From positions 5,685,001-5,749,000 of the forward strand of contig OW285196.1 of the NCBI GenBank assembly GCA_935421135.1: a stretch of 64,000 nucleotides of DNA, written 5' to 3'. Position 1 is the first letter of the stretch. Each line of letters opens with the position of its first letter. Below are positions 36,035-48,189 of the stretch, one piece after another. Both the position numbers and the translations under genes were made by a program. The stretch is from Bugulina stolonifera. Taxonomy: Eukaryota; Bryozoa; Gymnolaemata; Cheilostomatida; Bugulidae. The notes under the pieces were generated by a model that saw nothing but the letters and a program-made list of their open reading frames with translations, was not told where the DNA came from and made no database searches.

Positions 36035-39000
36035 ATTTGAGTAAAAGTTTAAGAATTTGTGAGCAACACTGTAACTCTTATTCAGTTTCATATGTGGCAC
36101 ATCAAATCATCGAATGCAGTTCATATAATCATATTATGGCTAAATACCTATCCAACACACAATCTAGGGGTGGATTTAAGCAATCCAACACACAGTCTAG
36201 GAGTGGATTTGGAAAAATTATTAGAGGGTAACCAATGAAATATTTGAGGCTCTCACAAATCTCGTCAATATTTTAAATTTTTTTACGTACATGTATTTTA
36301 AGTTTTCATAAGCATGCAAACAATAAATAATGTATTATTAACCTGTCTAGTTATGGTAGTGCAATGATGGCAAGGTAGAAAAATAGAAAGAATGTTTAAT
36401 GCAGGGGTATTTTAGAGGTATCTACAATTACTTTTAATGGAGGGAAGCATGTTTCTCAAATCTGTACTCCACACCAACCTCAGCAACCCACACTATTAGG
36501 CCTATTATGATTGTAATATATAGTAGGGTACGCGTAAAATCAGGCAGGTGAATTTATTCACAGTGGAATATACAAATGTAATTTGTTTGTTTAGACTGAC
36601 TAGATGTAGTTATTCTGCAAATATTATCTTGACTTCCCTAAAAATACTTTTCTCTCAGAATGTACTAGGGTATATTATGCGAACCTATTACTGCATGTAT
36701 AGTATGTACAATGCAGTGAAGCATACGCACATGTTCACTTATCCCTCCAATCTTATAGTATTCCTAACTATCAGCAATAATATAATTAAGTTAACATAAT
36801 TACTATAACATAGAGCGCACATTTAGTGCTGACACTTGAGTCCCAATGTTCATCCCTTCTTATTTAACGATAGACTATTACATGATCATATAGTTGAAAT
36901 TTCGGATATCATTAACCAAGTTTTATAAGTGGTTGACAATAGAAAAGGAACAGTAACTCAGAGTCAACTTTCCGTTAACACGAGATGTCATTTAACTTAG
37001 ACATTCTCGTCCTATGTCAAACAAATCAAAATACATGTTCATGTTCATGGTTTGTTTTCATTTGGTTAATGTCAAGATATGCTCGCAGTCAAAAACTTTG
37101 TAAAAATTACTGCCAGGACACCTCTGTTGACTTGTACAATGTGGAAACTCACAGCTTCAAAGTTTTATACAAATTTGTTTGAATTTCCGTTAAAATAGTT
37201 GTGATGATGAATAATTTTGCTACACTTACACATAGCATATGTCTATATGATCATTGCCAACATGCTTATATGCTCATTTGTCAACAGGACTAAATGTAGA
37301 CGGTATGCAAGTACATTTTTATTCCCTATACCTGATGGATTCCCACAGGTAGCGCCTAGCATACCTGTTGTTAAGGAATCATATTAGAAAACTATCTAAT
37401 ATACATGCACTGCTTGTTGTTTATGAATATCATTTCAAGCACTTGATTACTGTTGACAGCCATACCTGTTTATATGCTGCACAATATGCCTATTTTACAG
37501 TCTCCTAGAGATCTTTGATTAGAACGCGATTCAAATAATAATATTCTCAAATTTTGGACCTATAATTCGTTTATTTCAACGAGGCTCTCGGTATTTCTGC
37601 AAAGAATATGATTCAAGGTATTGTTCTGCCATATCAAATTGCAAATTTGAAATAGAACAGAAATAATGAATAGCAATTCTGAATCTACATGTATATTTTA
37701 AAAATTACACGGATGTCATAAAGTTATCTGCAATTTAACAAGCTGATGTTATATGTAGACAATACTGTTTGAGTGCAGGGAAACTTTGTAGGCATGATAT
37801 TGGATCATGATTTGTTTTATAGGTACATATTGTGTGAGAGTTGATTTAATCCTGTTGAGTGTTTTATGAGCACAAAATTAATGATTGTTCTATGGCTGGA
37901 AATCTTTACAAACTAGACAAAGTGAAATTTGGCTTTCTACAAATCACCGGCAGAAAATTTAAATTTCCTCCAATCAAAAGTAGAAAATTTATTCAAATAT
38001 ATTAAAAAAATGGGAACTTTCGTTTAAAATAATTGCGAAAGAGTCAAGGAAAAACTACAAACTTTTAAATAAATTCCCACAAATTGGTCACAATTTGGTT
38101 GGTGTACAGTGTTACTGTATATTATTATGACTGTGTATACGTATACATGCATGTATTCACAAAACCAACCTTTGATTTTACCGTATAGAATTTAAGTTTC
38201 TAATTGGTGGTGAGCACAGTCGTACAGATAGTCAAAATTTATTAAATCTGGACTCTACCTGTGAGTTGATAAGTACAACCATCATCACGGCCTTAATGAC
38301 CACATTGAGATAGCTCTGATGTTTCCAGATGATGGGGGGGGGAGGTTGAATATCCACTTGCGGATAGAATGGGTGAGCACAGTTCAAACCAAAGAGTTCT
38401 CTTCCAAAGTATTTTATTCTATACGATTATAGTAAACTCCATTGTTTGGCTCTCTGGCTTAGTGCTAATGCAGACACTAAAACTAGACTACAATGTGACT
38501 AACACCTACCCTACTGATTCAGTTATGTCTCATAGAGCAGAGACACTGATACATAGTGGCCAAACAATTCTACTGACCCATCGAAACCATATACCATACA
38601 CCATATACACAGAATGTCGGTAAATATTTAATGGTAGTTGTTAGTTATGTGTTAAAGTCCATGCTGTTTTAATGAGCATGTTCATTCTAACACCTGTGCT
38701 ACCTGTGCCACTTGAGCCACCTGTGCCACTTGAGCCACCTGCGGCACTGGCACCACCTGTGGCACCGGAACCACCTGCATCACCTGCGCTACCTGTGCCT
38801 TCCGCGCCACCCACGCTACCTGCTCTACCTGAGCCACAATGTAGAGTGAATAATTTTGATTTTATTTCAAATATTATTTTATTATGACTGAGTGCTAGTA
38901 ATAATTTCTGATACTGTATGAAGTTTTGTATACCACAAATTATAATTACTGTAAATCAAGAATTCATAACTACATGTAGGTTACCTTGTTTGATGCGAAT

Positions 39001-40375
39001 CAATATTGATGTTGTCTCCTGCAGTAAATCATTCTTTTAATTTACAACTTACTCTAGGTACATTTATATTGTACAATGTAACTGTACATATTTTATATAG
39101 TATGACACTAATAAATACATGCACAGTGCCTCTCCATTATTAATAATAAATAATGTATTGTATCGTTCACAATGTGTTATAGTTCAAAATGCATGGATCT
39201 TAATACTTGTACATTTTGCACATGTTATTGAATAAATAAATCTGCTCTATTTATGAGATGCAAGGTAGAAATTTATATGTAAAAGTGTGAAAACGTTTAC
39301 ATCATGAGATACATGTATGCACTGAGAGTTACTTCTTGAGGAAATTTAATATATTCTAGTTTTTTTAAATACATGTATTTGGTTTAGAATAATGAAACAA
39401 TTGTTGCCACCACTGCTGCATTAAAATAATGAGTTACTACATGCACATGTGTATTGCAAAAATATTACTCGAAAATTTTTTGATCATTTACAGGCGGTTT
39501 TAGTTCTAATTATTAGAAGTAGAAGTTTGAAATTTGACTCTTTATTAATTCATTAATTCAATTTAGTATTATTTGATGCAGGCTGTCAAAGTCTAGCTGA
39601 CAATAAAGAGTGATTCTATCAATATTTTCTAGATTACATATTTAATTAAAAGCCTAAATATAAACCTGCGGTAAAATCCTAATCTAAAATGTGTTGTTGG
39701 ACTACTTCACTCTAGGCCTCAATATTTTGTCTAATGCCATTAAGTTTCCAATTGTGTTGAAATAGAACATGCAGCTACATGTAGGCCTATATGTATGTAC
39801 AAAATTATGTTTCAATAATCTTCGATTCCTATTCTAGTAATTAAATATTATGGGTTCTTACACTTCTAGGGTTATATGCATATATATGAATCAGTTCACC
39901 TTACCTTGAATGTAGTAGGTGTCTAGATATACATGTACAGTCTACGCTTACTTTGGAATATAGTTCGTGATCTACAGCACGCCTTCAGCTATTGGGATGA
40001 CCATTGTAATAGTATTTAAAACATACTACATGAACACACGACTGCTACAGGATATGGCAAGTTTAAAAAACGGAAAACATGCTTACATGTAGGTGCTACA
40101 CATCTGTAGCGGTTTTTCTTTGTAAAATAAAGAAGTTGTCTACTTATTGATTCAACTAAGGGCAAGGGTAGATAAATCTCAGTAATGAGTGTAGCCAGTG
40201 AACCAACAATGGATAACAATTAGGAGCACTGATGAAACTGCATTTCAATCTCGTTGGTATTAACCATAACTTTTTTGTAGAGTAGGTTAAAACCTCTGTA
40301 TTGAAAGATAAATGTACATGTTGAAATAATATTTCTACTTAGTGAAAACTAAGTTCAACTAAATGTATCCTATAT
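36035..40375. other. Gene-poor region upstream of the CTLD array
   Basis: No spliced gene is recognisable. A 27-bp-scale direct repeat around 36150-36210 (CCAACACACARTCTAGG twice) and the minisatellite at about 38690-38835 are the only structures seen. Confidence 0.4.
38690..38835. repeat. 9/18-bp minisatellite with Gly/Ser/Thr-type frame on the minus strand
   Basis: Degenerate copies of ACCTGTGCCACTTGAGCC. The minus strand reads Gly-Ser-Ser-Gly-Thr-like repeats (SSGTGGSSGTGSTGVRMN) followed by a stop, after a possible CAG acceptor near 38834. The plus strand reads Pro-rich. It may be a low-complexity exon, but no partner exon was found, so it is annotated as a repeat. Confidence 0.6.
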
Positions 40376-41092
40376 TAAAGGTGGAACGAGACAGCATTTT
40401 TGAATTCGAGACGAGATTCGAGACGAGATTCGAGACACTACTTCTAAAAAACTCAAGACGAGACGAGACTGGGTTTTAAGATTCAAGGGAATTTTCCTAA
40501 AAAGTTTGCCAAATTTTATATATCTGCATGTTAGAACTCCAATAGTTTCAATTGCTACTCTGTAAACTCTGTGTTTTATCATTATGCATTTCAATAAAAG
40601 GTGAAATATATTGTACGTGTATTCCATGTATATTATATTGTTTGTACATGGGTACTAAAATAATAATGTAATTTGACAAATTAGTATGGAGTTATGTTTC
40701 CTTTAATGAAATAATCTCACAAGTAGACAACTTTTGGTAAGGACATAAAATTGCATAATGGGAGTGGTGATTGACAGTCGTTAGTAATTCTGTATGACTT
40801 GTAGTGATCGACTAGTAGCTCAGCATTAGCTGCAATGCTATTACTAGGAAATCAGTGCTGAGAATGAACATGTAGATAGTATTACTAAGTAATTTGAATA
40901 ATAATCTTCTATTTGGTAGATTGATTGTTGGTTAGCAATTAATTGTGTTATAATTATTAATTTATTCTAAATAAAAATTATTAGCTGCTATTTTTTTTCA
41001 GTCTCGAATACTAACTGCCATCTCGTGACGACTTTCGAGACAAGACAAGTCGATACGAGACTCGAGAAATCTCGAGTCTCGTTTCACCTCTA
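40376..41092. mobile_element. hAT-like MITE with perfect 8-bp target duplication (CGAGAC family)
   Basis: The terminal repeats are TAAAGGTGGAACGAGAC on the left and, reverse complemented, TAGAGGTGAAACGAGAC on the right (15 of 17 match). The flanks are a perfect TCCTATAT duplication at 40368-40375 and 41093-41100. The subterminal parts are built from reiterated CGAGAC/GAGACGAGATT words, in opposite orientation at the two ends. The interior is AT-rich and non-coding. Confidence 0.88.
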
Positions 41093-41559
41093 TCCTATAT
41101 GTAGCAGCATCTGAGAGGTTTGACTTGAACTTAAGGTTGAGGGTGGATAGAATATCTTGACTGTTGTTTTAGTTTATTCTCCAGTTGTCTATAATGATCG
41201 GGTTAGACTTTTTCCACAGTTTTGGTCTTTCGTTAGATTAATTTGATCAACAGCTATTAATACAACTTTTGTCCAGTTTCTCAAAAAGTTCAACAACAGT
41301 AATGTGAGCCCAAAACACAAAATGATGTGAAGAACACAAAATTAATCCGTTAATCCGTATCAGTTTTGCATACCATTTACAGAGGCGGTGTAGAATTTTT
41401 ATCGATGAAATCTCAAGTCGTAGATAGCAAGTGAGCCATAACAATCTTTTTAACCTCAAGGCAATTTGGTAGCTAGCAACATGTACATGTTACACGGCAG
41501 TTAGTTATTATTTGGTAGCTAGCTACATGTACATGAACATGTAGCTAGCTATTTGGTAG

Positions 41560-43080
41560 CTAACAAAAGCTTCTACATGTAGCCTAATCCAGGTGGTGGC
41601 ATAATAGGAAGTTGCATTCCCCTAATAGGTATACCTACTGTTTGACTGAGGGGACAACTTCCAAGGCATTGTAAGGGGTACTCAAATAACTGTAACTCAC
41701 TGCTATATTATTGGCATACAATGTACATTTTGTACATGAATGTGGTTGTGCTATCATTTCACTGTTAGTAATACACCATAAAAATATATTGATATTTATT
41801 ACCTATTTTACTAAATGCATCATATTGTAATAATAATTATTTACTAATTTAAACAAAGTTGTTTTCCAATAAAAAAACCTGCATGCTTAGAAATTTGAAT
41901 AAGCTAATTACTTGTTGGTCAGCACTTGATTAAATTGCTTTGGGCACACAATCTCATTCTATTAAGTTTATAAGTGGGATGTTGCTCTCGCAAACTGCTT
42001 GGGTATCTACCGCAGAAAAAAGCTATTGAATTGTACGTTGTAGGTACTATCTACATGTACATGTTAGTATGATTGGTTGCTTGTTTCCATTGATATTTTT
42101 TCTGACCTCTGAATGAGTTCTGTTGAATTTTGAAAACCTACATGTATAATTTTATGGTTGACCATTGTCTAGTATATTCTATTAATAACTACTAGAAGAA
42201 CATAACTCCTAATATATAGATGAACACTGAGCAACCCTTCAATAAAACAATAATTAATTGATGCATGTGAGTTTAATTGATTTTTAGGAGTAGAACCCTT
42301 TACCAGAAATCTATTTTGTGTTTATTTGGTGCGATCGAATGGTGTACAGCACTGAAAAGATATACAATCCTCTTTAAACCTAAGATAAAATTAATTGTTT
42401 TCAGTCTATAATTTGGTGACTGATACTCTAGAGAAAAAGTTGATTTTATTACCAATATTCCTATTTTCATACTAAGGGTGAAAACACTTTGCTAAAATAA
42501 TAAAAATAACATCATACATATATAATGAATTATAGTATAAATAAAATGCAAATATCTTGAACAGAAAAGTATAGTAAACATTCTACTTGCATTGCCCTAG
42601 AACTGTCAGTTTGTAGATATGGATGTAAATTGAAGAGTATTATTTTACATGTAGATTGCAACAGAATGCATTAAAACATTCTGAAAACCTACACACCACT
42701 TTAGTTGCCAACTATTCAAGTTGCTCAATTAAAGCCTAGAAGTTCATAGTTTTCTAAATATTCACCACCAACAGGAAACAAAATTATGACCTACTTTAAT
42801 TGACCTTATTACAATTGTTTTGATTAGAGCTCAGGGCAAAGGAATATCATTTTATTAACTACCCATACACAACAGTGATGGGATCACCCTAAGTAGTTAT
42901 CCAGACTAATTGATGGATTCCTGGAAAATGAATTTATAATATAACATACATGTATAAATATATTTATAGTAAACAGCTAATTTTCCTGTTTTTATTCAAC
43001 CAGCTGTTATTAAACATAAAAACTATTTATATCTAGAAGGCAAACACTCTAAAATCATCCATTTGACCAATGAGTTGTTT
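41560..43080. repeat. Old non-coding duplication, copy 1
   Basis: Words in this block recur in order, with much divergence, at about 49420-50400 and partly at 52270-52400. Examples are AGTTTATAAGTGGGATGTTG with AACTGCTTGGGT (copy at 52310), and then AAAAAGTTGATTTTATTA, AACAGGAAACAAAA and CATTTGACCAATGA-like words (copy near 49.8-50.4 kb). It contains no gene. Confidence 0.5.
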
Positions 43081-43098
43081 AATGAGTTCCATAGTTTC

Positions 43099-43164
43099 AT
43101 GTACATGTACAGGTATGTGTAGGTGTACATGTACATGTACATGTACATGTACATGTACATGTAC
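43099..43164. repeat. ACATGT microsatellite
   Basis: Nearly pure (GTACAT)n, self-complementary, so the same on both strands. Similar short tracts occur at about 48625-48677 and elsewhere. The word is overrepresented across the window. Confidence 0.95.
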
Positions 43165-43335
43165 CCGAGCCCAAGCATCAGGCCTATGTCCTCACAACAC
43201 TAATAAGAGCTACATGTATATAACTGTTCACTCTTTATGCAATGGTGGAAGTACAACTTGATGGACCACTCCCGAGCACTTCCCACACTTGTGTCTACAT
43301 CGGCACTAGTCTGACCTACCCATAAAACATTACAA
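43165..43335 (+). mobile_element. LTR-like fragment, copy C
   Basis: Contains TAACTGTTCACTCTTTATGC and ends AAAACATTACA, paralleling the 3' part of copy B. The 5' part is missing and is replaced by the ACATGT microsatellite. Confidence 0.45.
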
Positions 43336-44232
43336 TACGTTCAACTTGGTAAAAACTTAGATGTATCTCATGAGCTGCTTCGTGCAGTAGTGGAGAAACT
43401 TGAATAGCCTTACTTCCATGATGGTAAAAGGTGAAGTTGACTATGTCAATATTTTTGGAGGGTTGGTTCTTATTGGAATGGACCAAATTGAAACTCACAA
43501 ATAGAAATGCTCACCAAGTTCCATCCCATCAAAAGTCAATTATTTAGCTTGTACTGTACATTGCAACTGCACCTATCCTTCTTATTTGCACATTTGAAGG
43601 TTTTTATTGCCCTTCTTTTCATTTAGATAAACATGCACAAACACATATGCAAGGATATGGATACTATACATGTATATATTTATAAAGTCATAGATTGCAT
43701 TATGGCACTTTTATTTACACCGGTATACAATATGCATGTACATGGACATCATAAAGATAATATACCTAGTGCATCTCAATGCAGCTTTATAAACATCTAT
43801 AATGTACAATACTATAATAATCATATAATGGTATAATCAACATTATTTTGTTTTAGAAGGTTTATTATTAGTATTAATATAGTAGAATGTAATAGCCAGA
43901 AGTAAAAGAGATGTATTTTTATCCCTTGCAAAAAGGAAGATCATCATCAGTGTTATATCAGTAACAAACTCTGTCAACATCCTGTAGAAATAATGTACAT
44001 GTATGAATTAGTAAGTAAAATAGGGTTATACAGCTTATACCCAGAATTACATTAATATTATATTTATTAAATTGAAATGTTTATGTTTAATTGCATTATA
44101 ATACTACATATATCTGAAGAACTTATTAACATGCTACATGAGTATAAAAACTCATTTTAGTTGATCAGATTCATGGTTTTAGTGCAAAGTATACATGTAA
44201 ATGTGGTTTCGAATAACTTTTCTCCCAAAGCT
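43336..44232. other. Intergenic, 3' of the NHL gene
   Basis: AT-rich. It contains candidate polyadenylation words for the minus-strand NHL gene. Nothing else is supported. Confidence 0.35.
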
Positions 44233-47200
44233 CTACATGCAGCTGTCCTGGTCGGCATTGTAAGCCAGGTTGCTGTTGGAGCAGCTGGAAAACAGAGCAA
44301 TCTGTACAGATTCTCCTTCAGAGTTCTTCCTTGCCTCAACCAACCTTATAAAATGGAAAGACAATGCTACAATCAGTATTATATATCATTCACGACTGAT
44401 TCTACATGCATATTTAAATGGATACGCTACATGAGTTGGTGGCTACACTGGGTAAAACTTCAGCGTTTTGGTTAATTAATGCAGAATAATTGAATTTAAT
44501 CGCCACATGAGCAGTCATCTATTGCACCATGTCTTTTCCAATAATGAACATTATTTGAAATTTGCATCTAACCACACTGTTCTATTCTAGTCAACAGTTT
44601 ACACATCTGAACGGTGATATAAGTGTATAGGGATGTGCTCTGTTCTAGATTTATTGTAAAAAAAGGAGTTACCAAGAGATTACGGTAGATGATGTCACAA
44701 CAAACACTTACGGGGGAGTCTGAGAGGAGATAACTATCTCTGTGCGAATCCCAGGCCTCTGTTGGAGCCTCTCTCTTAATAGATTAGCCAGAGCAGGGGG
44801 TGGTGTAACCACATTAGCACCATAGACTTTATCCGTTGGCCAATAAACAGTCAGAAGATTGTCAGCACACGCAAACCAAGGTAGTTGAGTAGAGGACATG
44901 GCACAATCTACAAAAAGTATTTGAATGATAACGATAAAGAAATTAATATCATAATGCGGGATAACAGCAAGAATGTTGTAGGAAGCCAAATACAGATAAT
45001 ATTATGTACATGTAGGCTATTGTTAGTACTCAGTGTATACAGCATTGTCTGAGATGTACCTTCGTTGCACATTGGTTGAAACTGGTTCTTTCTCTGTAGG
45101 AGAACGGATTGAAGCAATTCTTGGGTATTGCTGTCTGATACAGATGAACAACTAGCTTCGTACTCTGCCTTGAACACCAGAGTTCTTATCACTGGAGAAA
45201 CTATAAACATACAAAATATAGTAATACAAAAGAAAACAAGGCAAAATATTTCAAAACAATGCAAAAAAATACCAAGCAATACAAAGCGATACAAAACAAC
45301 ATCATAGAAAACATTACATACTTTTTAGAATGAACCCAATTTAGGCGTATGCCACCAATATCTCCTATATTTCCACCATCCGGCAGATTTACTAGAAACC
45401 ATTGAACACTGTGAGCAGATACACGCATGTAGTAGGCTATTTGAAAGACTAAATAATAGGGCACAACTAAAATTAATAATATTGATATCTACATGTACAT
45501 TGTAGATAAGGACCCACATAGCCAGAGCAGCAACAGCGGGTTTTGCTACTACATGCATGATCAATAGGCCAATATAATTATGAATGAATATCAAATTGAA
45601 CTTACTGAACACATGGACATAGTAGCTGCAGGTGTGAGAGTTGCGTTCCCATTGATATTGGTAGACTCCAAGAGGTAGAGCGGCTGTATTTCCCCAGTGC
45701 AGTCTGATGTCAGCCTTTTCTTGATCGGGACCAATGTAGACTGTTATGTTATTGTACGGACAGCTAGCAGGGGCAGATAAGTCGCCTCCTGTAAAGTAGA
45801 CGACTAGTCTAAATTGACATTGATCTACCTATCAAATGGTTTATAATATATATTTATACAAATATGTGATGGAGAAATGTAAAGAAGTGTTTCATACTCC
45901 AGCCTAATTGGCCAGGAGTGAAACAGATGCAGTAGGATCTCAGTATGTAATAAATTTTAAAATAATATTAAATTCCACAAAGTCTGTTATTCCTCAGTAT
46001 AAACTGTATTTTATTTGTAACAATATCGAGTCAATTACGGGTGCAAAATGATGTCTAGTTGAGGAATCACCTCATACTAGCTTGAAGGTATTGCCAACTC
46101 ACCAGTAAATTTGTAGATAACTTTGTTGCTCAGTCCAACGCATACCTCATTATTTTCTCTCAGGAGAGTTTGAGGGGTGGACAGTAGCTGAGTTCCACTG
46201 GTACACGGGAATTCTCCATCAGTACATACTGGACTTACTATATCTGTGTTCATATTTAGTAGACGGAGTCTCCTATTATGCTTATCAGCAACTACGATGA
46301 GACCATCTCCCACCTCTATTAACTCGCATGGATGGTTAAACCTAGATTCACTAAAACTACCATCAGCATACCCACTGGAGTTATAGCCGGCAATTTTAGT
46401 GTTTGTAACAGTTCCATTGTTTAGCCAGTTTACTTCTGAGATATAATGCATATTAGTAACAAGTAATTTATTGTTTACCCATAGCATGCCAAAAGGAAAA
46501 ATAAAGCCTGATCTAGCAACTGTACCCAACTCTCCAGTATGTAAATCTACAGACCTCAGAGCATTGTTATGGTAATCAGTTACTAACAGTTGACCTGGGT
46601 TCCTAACATCTACTTCAATGCCCCATGGATAATTTAGCCTCCCGATACCCACCCCTCCTTCAACATAGCCTAAGGTACCACACGTTCCTGCTAATGTTTG
46701 TAGCTGATTATTTAGTCTGTTTAGAATCTTAATGCAATGTTGGTTATTGCGGACGACTAAAACAACATGGGTGGAGTTAACTTGTGTAAAACCGGTTACC
46801 CATGTGTTTGAAATAGTTGCTAGGGTTGAAGTTGTCTCCCTATCTGTGGTTTGAAGATGTTCATATGTACCAAACAGAATACTCCCATCATTCTTGTACA
46901 GATCCAGAGCAATGTGGTAGACATAGTCAGAGGTTTGCAACAACTCCTCGGACTTGTTGAAAGTTATGCTGCAAGTATATGGACAGTGTGAATAACAATT
47001 AAAATGCATGCATGTACATATTTTATTAATTACTACATATTGTATAAACACGGATAACTTTGGTGTAAAAATTCAATATTTGTATAACCTTCCAACACAA
47101 AACACAAGAAACTCTGTGATCCACCTGAGGGAAGCCACTGTCTATAAAAAATATTAATTAAAACGATCCGATGCCAACAGAATAGTGTGAACGGCTTGAA

Positions 47201-48189
47201 AAGTCAAATTTCAGTAATTCATTACGTTGGAAAGTTTTAATCATTATATCATCAGTAATGTTCTCTTATTCTATGAAAACTATCTACAAAAAACCGAGAC
47301 AATCAAAACAGTGGAAAGATAACTCTCTGTCTTATTTTACAATTCATCAAACATATATTGACAGTAGATTAATTAGTATTCAACTTACCTCGATGGGTTC
47401 ACCTCAGATGAATCTGCTGAGACTGTCGTTCCAGCAACCAGGAAGCTCTAAATTAAAAATGGTTATTGCAATACACAGGGGTAAATGGTTCCTTAGTTTG
47501 TTAGTCTAGCTGTCAATTTAATTGTAAAACTATGACTACAGCTAAATCAATTTACTGAATTCAACTGACTGAATTCAACAAACTTACTTCAGATAACAAT
47601 ACGATCAAAAGGGCTTTTATGATGTAGCGGAACATTAACATGATAATTATAATTACAAACCAGAATCCGGCAGAAAGATAATTCTGAAAACAACATGTAT
47701 ATTTACCATAATGATATTTACAATTCGTATTAGACAATGAAGGTATTAACCAGTTACTGTATTACTAATGATATGCAGGCTAGGTGTTTCCTGTAGAAGT
47801 TCAGGCATACACATCTTATCAGTTCACAGAGGTTAGAGATCACTTAAATTGTGTATATTATCTCTGACATGAAAAATACAGCTACTCTCAGTTTCCAGTA
47901 AGGCTATGCCCCTTTAAGATGTTGTATAATTAAGTCAATATTGCAAAGAAATCATGACAAGAGTAAATTTATTGCAAGCAACACTACAAGGTGGGTAAAC
48001 TATTCTGCAAATAAAACGTAATTTGTTTATGATTAGCGGCACCGTGTGAATTAGATGGCAATAGATTAAACAAATTCAGTTGTAGCTATTTATGAAAAGA
48101 CATATTTGCTGTACTTAAATATTCAAGCTTGATGCCTATAATATTATACTTACTAGTATTAGTGAAGCATGTAGATACAAGTGCCCCAT
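44233..48189 (-). CDS. NHL-repeat extracellular protein, nine exons
   Basis: Minus-strand exons: 48189-48154, 47683-47588, 47447-47389, 47124-47089, 46968-46103, 45788-45606, 45200-45060, 44907-44712, 44344-44233. All are GT-AG, phases chain, and they give 574 aa. A hydrophobic segment (WFVIIIIMLMFRYIIKALLIVLL) near residues 20-43 is a signal peptide or anchor. A shorter start at 47641 would give 548 aa with a cleaner signal. The large exon carries NHL beta-propeller repeats at about residues 185-345, with LAGTCGTLGYVEGG, LNYPWGIEVD, LLVTDYHNNALRSVD, YADGSFSESRFNHPCEL and IVVADKHNRRLRLL. The following 210 residues contain paired cysteines (SCPYNNITVYIG; YEASCSSVSD; WFACADNLL) and match no family I know. 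NHL propellers bind protein, lipid or RNA ligands. This one is inferred to act outside the cell. The 36-nt exon 4 is the least certain. Confidence 0.8.

Noticed and set aside
38669..38887. Pro-rich plus-strand protein
   Set aside because: Product of a 9-bp minisatellite; no exon partner or conserved flanks found on either strand.
44908..45612. Overlapping minus-strand frames running through NHL-gene introns
   Set aside because: They include intron sequence (ALFCITIFC-like low complexity). Only the sub-segments with splice sites and matching phase were kept as exons.
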